From: Notolepis coatsorum
Taxonomy: Eukaryota > Chordata > Actinopteri > Aulopiformes > Paralepididae
Length of the DNA: 64,000 nt
Direction: 5' to 3'
NCBI GenBank assembly: GCA_963971535.1
Contig: OZ020585.1
Span: forward strand, 154,615,371-154,679,370
The translations under genes and the position numbers were made by a program. Of the stretch, positions 43,308 through 54,340 are shown in pieces. The notes beneath the pieces were generated by a model. It did no database searches and was not told the origin of the DNA. It saw only the letters and a program-made list of their open reading frames with translations. Position 1 is the stretch's first letter, and every line of letters starts with the position of its first letter.

Positions 43308-46300
43308 ATGGCCAATGATGAACACTCCACAAACGGTTCTCCTAAGCTAGATCGCCCGCAGCGCAGACGGCAGCCACCTCATTACCTAGAGGACTACGCT
43401 GCCAGTCTACTACCTAGCTTTATACAGACGTTAAACGCGGAAAAAGCGGATAGTAAAAGTATGTCAAACCCTACCGACCAGGCGACCCCGCCAGTAGAGA
43501 CCCTAGTGGGTTCTAACGTAACTGACCAAGCTCACGGGGGGGACCAGGAGGGACCTGACATGACTTTACCCCCCGCCAACGTCAACGAGACAGTCCCCGG
43601 AGAGCTCCAGGATAAAGAAAGCGCTCCAGGGACGGAACCCGACCCACTACCAGAAGAGACGCACACCCAGGAGATGGATCTCCTCGGAGCGCGACAGGAG
43701 AACGGATCTCCAACAAGCACTGCCAGAAGCCGATCACCTCCGCCGGTGTCTTCCCCCAGCGAAGCGGACAAGATGCTGGCGCAGGCACTCATCGCCACCC
43801 TGGCAGCCTCCACCGAACGCGATCGACTTCAAGCGCAACAGACGAGCGAGCGCGAACAAGCTGCAGACAAACGAGAGCGCCTTCACGCGCAACTCCAAGC
43901 GCAAGCCCTCAGTGAACGCGAACATTCTGCAACCGAGCGAGAGCGCTTCCAGGCGCAACAAAGGAGTGAAGACGACCGCATAAGACTGGAGACCAGACGC
44001 CTTCAGACGGAAGAGAACATTGAAAGAAGCCGCGCCGATGCACAGCACGCCGCCGCCAATGCACAGCGCAACGCCGCAAATGCACAGCTCCACGCCGCCC
44101 ATGCCAGCGCCAATGCACAGCGCGACGCCGCCAATGCCCAGCGCGAAGCAGTGCGCGACGCCGCCCATACCCAGCGCGAGGCAGAGCGCGACCGGCTGCA
44201 GGCGCAGATGATGGACAAATTGATTGCCATGGCGACACCCCCTCTCTCCGCACGGAGCTCCCGGAGATCATCACGACAAGGGTCTAGGACACATTCCCCT
44301 ACCCGACCAAGCGACCCGGGACCCCGCCAACAGGAGGATCCTGTCCACGTCTCCGAACCCCCTCCCCGGCCGGTCCATACGAGACCCAGCAACCGGGAAG
44401 AACCGGACCACGCCGAGAGACTGAACAGAAGACTCCAGGACCTAGCAGAGGAAGAGGAAGAGGAGGAATGTCAAGCCGACCAGCAGCAACGTACTCTGGA
44501 CCAGGAGGCCCAGTACAGCCCAGACGTCAGCCCCGAGGCACTGCGCTACAAACCCCCGACTCAACTCACGGGTGAGTTTGACGCACCGCCAGCCCCGAGG
44601 AACAGCACCTGGGTACCCGACCTTTGGTACCCACCAAGTACCAGCCCACGACGACACGTACGGGGAGACTCGCCCAGGAGGCCTCTCCCCCAACGCTCAC
44701 CGATGTGCCAGCCATCCATGGCATCGTACCTTGGCACACCGACGTTCCCGGACTTCACACACGAGAACCGAGCACAGTACACAGTGCTACGAATGTGCTT
44801 AGAGACAATGATGTCCGATGTACCGGATGAAACATACAAGTATGCTATCCTACTCAAGCACCTGAAGGTGCCCAGAGCGCACAATATAGCGCTGGCATAT
44901 TCCAACTCTACTACCCCATACACTGCGGCTCTAGTAGCCCTCGACCAACGTTATGGACGCATATGGGACTACGTGATACAAGAGATAAGAGACATCGACC
45001 GTCTCCCCCCAGCCAGAGACAACAGAGCATTAGATGACCTCTCTATCAAGGTACAGTCCCTGGTAGGGATGCTGGGGTCCCAAAAGGAAAAAGGGATATA
45101 CGAACTGTACGCTAACTCTAATGTAGAGAGAATATTAGAGAAGCTCCCTCCCGCCCGACAAGAGCGTTTTCTGCGGCAGAGAGACCACCGTGACCCCAAC
45201 GGCCCAGAGGCATCCCTCCTAGACCTGTCTGAGTTCCTCGCCAGGGAGGTCAGCAGCTTACGACTGGACACGTTCGTATGGAGTGGACCAAGCCCAAGAC
45301 CAGGACCTCGGGGATTAAATGATAACCGCCGGTCGGTGACCGTTATGCACCAAGCCGAATCAGTACCGCAGCACAAGAACCACAACACCCCCTCGATGAA
45401 AGAGGAGTGGAAGATTGAATGCCAGTACTGTGAAGGGGAACATCGGCTGTATCAATGCGACACTTTCGGGAAGCTGACCAGGGACGAGGTGAGTCAGTGG
45501 ATCAAAGACCACCGCCGCTGCTTCCGCTGCGCGCGCAGCCACATGGCAGCTGAGTGCCGCTTGAAGAAGAAGTGTAGCAGGTGCGGCGGCGCCAACTTGG
45601 AGGTCCTGCACGACATCAACAGGCGTCCGCCAGGACAACAAAGTGGGCCCGTCACGGTAATGTACCAGGCCGAGGCGGTGGCACCAGTACCAAAGATCCA
45701 CCAGACCGCTCCCTACTGTACCGACTGCTACAGCAGACACTGGGAGTCACGGTGCTACTCGGACGACCGCGAGTCGGCACCACCCCAGACGACCCAAATT
45801 AACCGACCAACAGGAGTGCTCCACATTGACCAGCATAGCGGGACCCCCCGAGTGCTCATCAAAGTGGTCAGAGTGCTCCTGAGCTACGAGGACAAGGTCC
45901 TGGACACTTACGCCGTCCTGGACGATGGGTCTGAAAAGACTCTCCTCCTCGCTTCCGCCGCAGCCCAGCTGGGCCTGCGGGGTGCCAAAGGTACTATGAC
46001 AATACGTACCATCAGAAGGGACCAGAAGACCATAAAAGGTGAAAAGGTCTCCTTCAAGATAGCAGCGGTGGACCAGCCCAAGAAGCAGTATAGTATTACC
46101 AACGTCTTCACCAGCCACGACATAGGCCTATCACAGTACACCTACCCCATCCCACAGCTGATGGCGAAGTATGGGCACCTACGTCAACTACCTATACCGC
46201 TTATCGACGGCGCCACACCGACCCTGCTCATCGGCTCCGACCACGCGGACCTCATTCTCCCAATTGAGGCGGCCCACATCGGACCCAAAGGATGCCCAGT

Positions 46301-46956
46301 CGCGGTTCAGACCCGACTGGGGTGGACGCTCCAGGGCCCCCTCTACGGACTTGACAGTCAACCCACGTCTACACGCTGCCTACACACAAAGGCGAGCGAT
46401 ACCGGCCACTCCCTCGTACAGCCCGTTGAGAGGCTATTGACATTAAGCGAGAGGCCTGTGAGAGAACCGTGGGCACAAGAGGGAGTTCGGAACTCCACCC
46501 CCCTCAGCTGCGCTCCAGACGTAGCTGACCTCGAACCCAGCACCCCAAGCGACTCCTTGATTGGGCGGCCGGAACCGGCCCCTCCTCAGACGGGGTACAG
46601 AGCAAACAAGAGAAACAGACGGAGGAGGTGGAGGCGCAGCCAAGCACAGATCAAAGCAGTCTCAGGCCCGCTTCCTCCTAACCCCCCTACCATCCCTTCC
46701 AGCCTGTCAGAAGCGGGTCAAGGACGGGGACAACTTAAAAGTGGACACAGTCGTCGTGATCATAGACCAGTCACTACCCCGAGCTGCGTGGCCGGCCGGC
46801 CGCGTAAGCAAAGTGATCACTGGTGCAGACGGAAAGGTCAGAGCGGCAGAAGTGCTCGTCCAGGGGCGGACATACACCCGACCCGTGGCGAGGCTGATAG
46901 AGTTGCCAAGGCTCCCCGACTCTCTTAATGACGACCATGACCCACTGACTTTGTGA
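43308..46956 (+). pseudogene. Gag-protease region of BEL/Pao copy 2
   Basis: Parts in order: a charged Gag N-terminus (MANDEHSTNGSPKLDRPQRR), a coiled-coil rich in Glu/Arg/Gln/Ala with Ala-His/Asn-Ala-Gln repeats near 44.0-44.2 kb, a DUF1759-like Gag core near 44.7-45.2 kb, and zinc knuckles (CFRCARSHMAAECRLKKKC) near 45.5 kb. A second Cys/His-rich motif lies near 45.7 kb. The aspartic protease region (AVLDDGSEKTLLLAS) is near 45.9-46.3 kb, and a segment related to the DUF5641-like end of pol comes last. It is closely related to gag of copy 1. A long stretch remains open, which is unusual for a defective copy. Confidence 0.85.
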
Positions 46957-47050
46957 ATTGCCCTACCCTCACAACGGACATTGAGTAGTGGACAGTGCGG
47001 TTAATCTGTCTCTGCTTATCTAATTAGGTGCGGACTAATTAGGAGGCGGC

Positions 47051-48357
47051 TGTTACGAAGGATCAGATTAAACCGAATATATATATTTATTACTTGATAT
47101 ATATTGCATAGTATTTGTATATCGTCTGATATCCCTTGTGTATTCTTTGTACATATACACGGAATATCCCTTTTACCTAGTACAGACCATAATATTTCGT
47201 TCTCCTATTGGACAGCGATCCACTAGGCGCCACGGCCATACCCCCAATGTCTAGTTCAAAGTCACCGCCAAAGACATGCCTGGACATGACCGGCTCTGCG
47301 CAAGAATACGAGACAGAAATAAGGCTGGTACTAGTTTGTTCACCTAACGTATAAATACGGCGCAGGTGAATACAGAAGTACTGTTACCCAATAAGTTGAA
47401 GCCTCACACCACGATACAACGTGCTGTGAAGTGGGCCCGTTTTTGCCCCAAAATAGAGCCTTGAGACTGCGTGCGAATTGATAGCTGAAGTGTCAGAGTT
47501 TAACGCTGTACCGTCGAGTTCGACCTATTCTATTATTCAGTAATAGTCTATTTATGTATAGTGTATCGTGCGGCTACCGTTCTACAGTGACCAGCATTAC
47601 CAACGCTTCCTCGTACCTAGCTAGTGTGCTCATCCAGGCTGGGCGGCTTAACCTGGTGCCGTCATCCGAGGAGCCCTAGACGAGGACCGTGTGGATATGT
47701 ACACTGGATAACCTACCCGACGACTACAGAGCCCTTTTCGGCTGGATTATATTTGCTTTGGTCCTGTATCTGATGGAGCGGAGAATCTACACCCACAACT
47801 GTGTGGGATTTACCCTGTGAGGAGCATCGTCGAGCCCGCCTCTAGGACGCCTGAGGCTGGCTAGCTTTCTTCCATGCTGCACCGCATACCGGAGAATAGC
47901 TGCTGCTTTCGTCTGCCGATCAAGGGAGTAATGTACCGTCTCCCGTAGCTGGAGCTTATTGAGCATTCGAACATTTCCTCCCCCTGCTGGCCTACAACCG
48001 GAGGGACCCTACTAGTATCTCCCGCTGCCCTACTAGTGTACCATAGATATAATTCCTATGATACAGGTGGTATTCATTATCTCCTGCGTAATATTCTAAT
48101 GGACTTACGCTCTTGACCTATTCATGCACATTCTTCGCCTTACAAGCGCAACTCTAATTCTCAAGTAATGTAAGATAATCTTCGTGCTGCTAATAAATAT
48201 TATTCTAACCAATATTGTTGTGGAACCGTGTCATTGTGGAGGTGTTCATCTCATATACCTGTGTACTGTATGGCCAGTAGTAATGTACATAAGACAGTAG
48301 TGGTTTAATGATACCATACTTATTAATACAGTCAGGGAATTGTACCCCTCAGTTACA
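47051..48357 (+). repeat. 3' LTR of BEL/Pao copy 2
   Basis: A 1307-bp LTR starting TGTTACGAAGGATCAGATTA and ending CCCTCAGTTACA. It is clearly related to the LTRs of copy 1 but with many differences. Confidence 0.88.
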
Positions 48358-48559
48358 ATAACCGTTAAGTGAACCTTAACAATAATTTCATCCCATAAAT
48401 AGATCAATACAGTCCGTATTAATGAATGTAGTTTTCAAATGTAGCCAAGAGTAAAGAGCAGTTAAAGTGTATATTTCCAGCACTACGTTTGTTTACCAAT
48501 GATTTGAAGTGTTATATGAATACACTGAGTGGGAAACTGGTGGATATTGACACGAGGAT

Positions 48560-49915
48560 ATGGCGCAGTCAAATTTGAGTGTAGTCCTATGGAAGAAGAG
48601 ACCCAGGGCTTTCGATGGACTTTTGAATTTCATAAAACTTTACTACCCAGCTCACACCAGCCCCTGTCAAACTTGGAGCCGTCTGGCGTGAAATAATTTT
48701 TTAATGTTATTTTTCGTGATTACATGTACGTCGAAGTATGTCGAACAAACCTGAACGTTATTGCCATAAAATAGAACGTAGTTTGTTTATTTACCTTTCT
48801 GTGAACGTCTAGAAAAAAAACGCATCTCAATCTGATGAAAAATGGCAGAGCCTTTTTCATTACTATAAAGTAACTGTACTTACAGTAGATTTAATTCACG
48901 GTCTTTGCTGCCCTGTTACGGACGCCTGGTGGTACTAAATCCAGATTGAACTCTGCCATTGGAAAGATGCGATTTGGCCCGATCCATAGATGTATGACTT
49001 AATAGGGCCATTTATATGCCTGATATTCTATATTCTATATTCATATTTCAAATGGCATGTGTCCGAATAGCAAAATGCAGTACTGTAGCCCTATTTTCTG
49101 AAAATCCGCCTAAAAATACATACCTAAAGTAAATGGAAGATTGCTCCACTTCTACAAGGTCCATTTGCATGTTCTTGGTATCTAGGGACATCTATGGATC
49201 TCATGGAATGTATTCCCAGTGTCAGAAATATTGTGTCTGTTACTAGGCTTGAGTAAATTGTGATGAAACAAAGCAGAATATAAATTATGATTTTTCTTTG
49301 CATCTTTGACAGTGAATAACACCATGCTAAAAATGACCAGACATGAAAAACTGCCACTGAGCTCGTTACAAAAACTCTAACAAAATGAATAACAGGAAGA
49401 TGATTAAACAGAAGGTTTTGTAGATACAGTACTGAATTCTGTCATCCGGACACATGCAATTTGAAATATTATTATAGAATATAGAATACCAGGCCTATAA
49501 ATGAAATTATTATAGCCAACGTGCACATCTATGGATCGGGCCAAATCTCCTCTTTCAAATGGCAGAGTTCAATTTGGATTTAGTATCTCCAGGTGTCCAT
49601 GAAGAACCGTGAATGAAATCTACTGTATGTACAGTTCCATTCTTATAATGGATATGGCTCCGCCATTTTGAATCCGTTTGCAACTCGGATTGTTGCAAAA
49701 TGTTCACAGAAGATAGACACACTAACTGCGCTCCAATCTATGCCAATAACGTTCAGTTTTGTGGTAGAGAATCCCAAGAAATAAGAGAAATTAAATAAAT
49801 GCATACACAAGTAATTTGTTTGCAGGAAGCTAGAATCGGCTGGGTAATGTAGTTTTTCAAAATTTCAACACTCATTGAGAGCCCAGGATGCCCTCTCCTC
49901 ATATGATATACATAT
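48560..49915. mobile_element. Large foldback (inverted-repeat) element
   Basis: The left arm, about 48590-49085, and the right arm, about 49430-49910, are inverted copies at roughly 70-80% identity. Examples are TTTGGCCCGATCCATAGATG at 48972 against CATCTATGGATCGGGCCAAA at 49511, and CAGTAGATTTAATTCACGG against CCGTGAATGAAATCTACTG. It has no coding domain. The true ends may lie further out: TTGGGATGTTCCTTTAA near 50290 looks like a transposon end. Boundaries are approximate. Confidence 0.7.
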
Positions 49916-50891
49916 TTGGTCGTTTTTCTTTTATTCGATTTTTTTTTTATTATTCATCCACTGACCTCGGTGTTGCCATAGGAAAGGATTTTGAGATTCA
50001 TCATATATCTGCTTAGAAAACGAAAATGTCAAAACAAATTAATTGTACAGTATGTGGTAAATACACAGGTCACAACATGTTTACAGGAATGTTTTGGAGT
50101 TGTATTTGGAGTGTATTTTGTGACTGTTGGGAACTAGGCTACACTGGCACACCTACTTCTAGTGAACGACGCTAAGCTAGGCTAACGGAGCGGCTGTTCC
50201 CTAAGTCTAATGCATGCACAGAGAAGAAAAGGGTATCAGCTTGTCTAACTCCAGGGTAGATGGCAAATAAGCTAATTTCCCAAAAAGTTGGGATGTTCCT
50301 TTAACATTTGCGTGTATTCCGAGTAATGGTCCTGTTTTTCAAAGGAACATGTAGTCTGAACACCATTATTTTTACTGCAACACGGTAGCAGATTGCAGGG
50401 GTGGGGATTATATTATGTTGCTATATGGAAAACCTTCCCCTTCCTAATGGCTGATGTTGCTCTACATAGCGAGCCACTCAAGGGCCATTATTGACTATAC
50501 ATCAGACCAGTATCATGTCATACGCCCTGATTTGTGATTGCCACGCCTCTCTTTGGGGGGAATAAACAGGGCTTAGGCAGTGTTTGCTCACACACTACAA
50601 CTTTAGGACAATTTACCTCTTAGAGATTTGTGTAATATTAAATGTCCAGGTAGGGAAATGAGGAAATATCCTGCAGCTGAATGGGGAGATACTGAATGAG
50701 CTTGCCTGAAAATGGATCGAACATAACTTTTTACAGTAGCACATTGGAAAGTAATTGGTTGACATGATGCACCAAAAGACAAACGTTTCAAACAATGTAA
50801 GCAATCTGCCTACAATTTGTATACAGGCCCAATACAATTGCGATCAACAGGAATGGTGTGTGTGTGTCTTCTTCTTGCCCCATGTCTGATG
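49916..50891. other. Unassigned DNA left of the Gypsy element
   Basis: No gene is seen. It may include the outer part of the foldback element to about 50300. The open frames at 50603-50837 have no recognisable domain. Confidence 0.45.
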
Positions 50892-50895
50892 TATA

Positions 50896-52466
50896 TGTAG
50901 ACACATGAATGTGTCTGTGAAAAGACATCGCTATTCAATACAGACATTCCACAGGACTTTCCGATATGTTACCTTGGGAGGACGAACACTAGGGGGTGCT
51001 GCGGGACAGTCAGACTGGTGGTCAGAAGAACGGCGGCCGGTGTACTGCGGAAGACACGAAGAAGCAAGGGACACGCCCTCTCCCTGCGCCGACCGTCGAC
51101 GAGAGGAGACGTGCGAGAGTGGGCTTCCTCGAGCATCCAGCTAACGGCTAATAAAGTGGCCTAGTGACTAAGTGTAACGCCGAGTGTTAACGTGTAGTAT
51201 AAGTATAGTATCGTGACGTCGGGTCGCCGAGGAGAGCGGTCAACCGACCCACGTGAGAGGACGACGGAGACTTTGCGAATTAGCAGTCTAGGTTGTGAGC
51301 TAAGTTAGCCGCACCGGCTATTAATTAAGTCTGTCATTGTGAGTTAGCATGTTAGCTTAGCTCATCGTGCCCACCCAGCTAACCGTGGAAGGAGGACGCT
51401 TCAACCAAAGCTTCTACTTCTACACTTCGGGCACCAGCAGACCACCTACTGACTACCCGCATCATCCTGGCCGGGGTGGACCAGGTGACGGTCTACAGAG
51501 ACCACTTTTATTGACGGAGAAGCACCGACTTGGTAATACATGCGTGCTAAGGCCAGCCACAGCTAGACTGTTTTAACGTGAACTTGACATTGTTAGGCGT
51601 CGTGGCGGCGGACTTTGAGATGCGCACGTGTTCATTAAAGGGACAACCCGTGCTTTTACCTGGTCTCTGGAATACAGCCTTTTATTTGCTCAGGCTCTCA
51701 AGGGAGTGAAAGGGCCATTGTGTTTGCGGCCAATACGTACCCAAGCTACGACCCAGCGCTGCAACAGGGTTTTCTTAATTCTTTTTTTTCTTCTTTTCTT
51801 TTGTAGTAACTTTAATGTTACGGCTTAGTACAGGTAAAGTGCATTGCACAGGTGTGGGCCCACGCAGGTTGTGAGTATATGTTCCAGGTTACCCACAGGG
51901 TTGAACCGTGGCTTGTATCAGTTCTGCATTGTGCTACTGCAGCATATCCTTAAAGGGAACGTGCACCATTTAATTAACATTGACTAGAATTGTGATAACA
52001 TGTTTATGTGACTGCTCATTTCCCATTTTTCAGTAAACAGGACTGATAATTGGATTCGCTGTATGCGTGTGGTTTCATGGTGTCGTACTGTCTATAACTT
52101 CTTTTAATACCCTGTATTCCACCAAGCAGGGTAGGTATTAATTTCAGGTCTCTCCACAGAGAAAGGTATGGTACTGCTTTGGGGAGAATTATACCAACCA
52201 CTACTTCCACCGGGTGTGAGGGGGTGTGGAGCGTACTAGGGGAGCGTGGGTGATTAGGGGTTACTGAGTATTGCCCTTAAGAGGCGGGAAGGACCAGTCC
52301 TAGGTCAGTAAATCCTAAGGCCCTATATGTCACCTTTGCTAACCTTAAGCCTAGTACCTCAACACTGCAGTCGGGGACCCGGCTGGACTTAGCTCTGCCG
52401 GGTGCCTACTATCCGGTGCCAGTAGAATCGCCCTCTCACCAAGTACGGATAATCCACCCATCTACA
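50896..52466 (+). repeat. 5' LTR of the Gypsy element
   Basis: The LTR is 1571 bp and starts TGTAGACACATGAATGTGTC, a 6-bp-arm stem at the very end. It contains CTAATAAAGTGG (poly(A)-signal-like) near 51150 and ends CCATCTACA. Two open frames in it recur in the 3' LTR and are not genes. Confidence 0.92.
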
Positions 52467-52764
52467 TTTGGCATCACGAACAGGATCAAAATTCAAACCA
52501 AATTCCTTTAAGCGACCTGTCGAGAGACCAGAAATGACCAAAGAACAAACCCACGCAGCGCAGGAAATGGCGGCGAAATACGAGGCGCTCCAGGAGAAGT
52601 ATGCGGAGCAGGCGGTGCGCCTAGAGCAGTGGTTCTCAAACTTTTTACACCAAGTACGTAGCTGGCTCTCCAAGTACCACCATATAACCGGCGTTAAAAT
52701 ACAGTCTATTCAGCTATGCACAGTTCACGCAGGAGGCAAATGTTAACTTTTGTCAGACAGCCAC

Positions 52765-52990
52765 AATTTTTTTTTTTTTTTTTATTTAACCTTTATTTAA
52801 CCAGGAAGTTCCATTGAGATACAAGATCTCTTTTGCAAGGGAGACCTGGCCAAGATGACAGCAATAACACCCGAAAACATCAGACAGCAATAAAATGTGC
52901 GGTACATCACACAAGAACATAATAAAAGTGCATGTACACAATACACAATACATCACACGTAAACATAAAAACACAAAACAGAACAGTCTA
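52765..52990 (-). mobile_element. LINE/SINE 3' tail fragment
   Basis: On the minus strand it reads GGCCAGGTCTCCCTTGCAAA, then GAACTTCCTGGTTAAATAAA and a poly-A tract. This is a very common fish retroposon 3' end. It is short and 5' truncated. Confidence 0.65.
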
Positions 52991-53083
52991 CATAACAGTA
53001 AAAGTGTACGACAGTAAAATAACTAACATTCTCACATAGCAAGTGAGAAAATTAAGAACAACTGTATTTCAGCAAATGTACTT

Positions 53084-53086
<3 letters not shown>

Positions 53087-53150
<64 letters not shown>
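53087..53150. repeat. (CT)n microsatellite
   Basis: Pure CT repeat of about 64 bp, followed by the duplicated motif ACCCTTTAAATGCCAG (near 53206 and 53283). Confidence 0.95.
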
Positions 53151-53157
<7 letters not shown>

Positions 53158-54039
53158 GCAAGCAATTGTCCGTCATTCTCTCTCTCTCACATTTTACCCT
53201 TTAAATGCCAGTGTTTGTGATGGGCATCACAAATTATTGTAAAAAAGAAAAGAAAACACATTAAATACATTTTTGAATGTTTACCCTTTAAATGCCAGTT
53301 TGTGTGATGGCATCACAAATTATTGTTAAAAAAAACACAAAAAATTCAAAGTAATTTTTTCTGGGGGAGATTATTACAGGCTAGGCATGTGTCAATGATT
53401 AGCATGACATTACAAAAAAATAAAAATAAATGGTTATGATCAGGGCCCTGTTTCTTGTACCTGGATAACTGAGTTAGCCGGATAACTTTAACTGGATAAC
53501 TGGGTTAGCCGGACTTTCCGGTTTCATGTACGTGGATTTTCCAAATCACCATGACAACATTTCCAAAAGTTTGAGCCTGGTCGAAAGCAGAGTTCAAGTT
53601 CAACTTAGCCTGAACCATCGCCACGCCCCCGCAAAGAAGTGACGGCCCGTTTCCTGAAACTATTCCCACAGTCTACGATCTGCATTATACCATTCTGAAT
53701 TACGTTCTTGTGCTCCATTCTTCCAGAGGGGGCTTTTGAAATGTAAAATAGACCCAAAATGCTGATACTAAATTCACTTTGTCCTAAATAATGCACGTTA
53801 TATATACCGTGGCGACGGTGGCGCTCGCTCGTGCGATGTACACATTATGTGGTTATTTCAATTGTAACTGGGATTAAGATGTCTGATGAGATGCGCTGTT
53901 TGACGGATTTGAGAAATTGAATGAGCCGTTGACGTCACATTAATGAATGAGGATAAAGAGATAAACTTCATTCATAACAAAGGATATTCTAAACACGGGT
54001 CTCTCGTTCATTAATGTATAAACAATAAATTTATCCCAT

Positions 54040-54112
54040 CTGGCACAGTGGTCCAGCGGTAGTGCTCAAGCCTGCCAACCCAGCGACCCGGGTTCTAAAC
54101 CCGGTCTTTCCA
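54040..54112 (+). other. tRNA-like segment 1
   Basis: CAGTGGTCCAGCGGTAGTGC (A-box-like) is followed 40 bp later by a perfect T-arm, CCGGG-TTCTAAA-CCCGG (B-box-like). The acceptor stem does not pair convincingly, so it is a pseudo-tRNA or SINE head rather than a functional gene. Confidence 0.35.
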
Positions 54113-54263
54113 ATATGATTTTTTTGAATATAATATTAATGATTATACGCCAAAGTAGCCTGGTTTTAAGTTAAAATATTATAAATCTACATGCATTGAG
54201 GATGTCATTCTTTATATAGCTCTCAACGTGCACCAAATTGAATTATTCCTATATTGCAAAAAG

Positions 54264-54340
54264 AAGGAGACGACTAGGGTCTTGAACCCCGGTCGTCTGT
54301 GTGAAAGTCAAAAGAACAACCCGTTAGACCACATTGGAGA
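54264..54340 (-). other. tRNA-like segment 2
   Basis: On the minus strand ATGTGGTCTAACGGGTTG (A-box-like), GACTTTCACACAG (tRNA-Glu-anticodon-like) and GGGGTTCAAGACCC (B-box-like) occur in tRNA order over about 76 nt. The acceptor stem is poor. It is opposite in orientation to segment 1. Confidence 0.35.

Larger units (their letters stand above)
43174..48357 (+). mobile_element. BEL/Pao LTR element, copy 2 (fossil, incomplete)
   Basis: This is a plus-strand relative of the copy at 8101-17220. Parts seen are a short 5' LTR remnant, a tRNA-Tyr-type primer site, gag, protease, the tail end of pol, a purine tract (AGGAGGCGGC before 47051) and a 1307-bp 3' LTR. RT, RNase H and the integrase core are not seen. 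It is broken, with a few lesions, and older than copy 1 judging by visible divergence between the two families of LTR. No target duplication can be read because the 5' end is incomplete. Confidence 0.88.

Noticed and set aside
54040-54340. Functional tRNA genes
   Set aside because: Promoter-box-like motifs and one good T-arm are present, but the acceptor stems do not pair, and both lie within a nested transposon.
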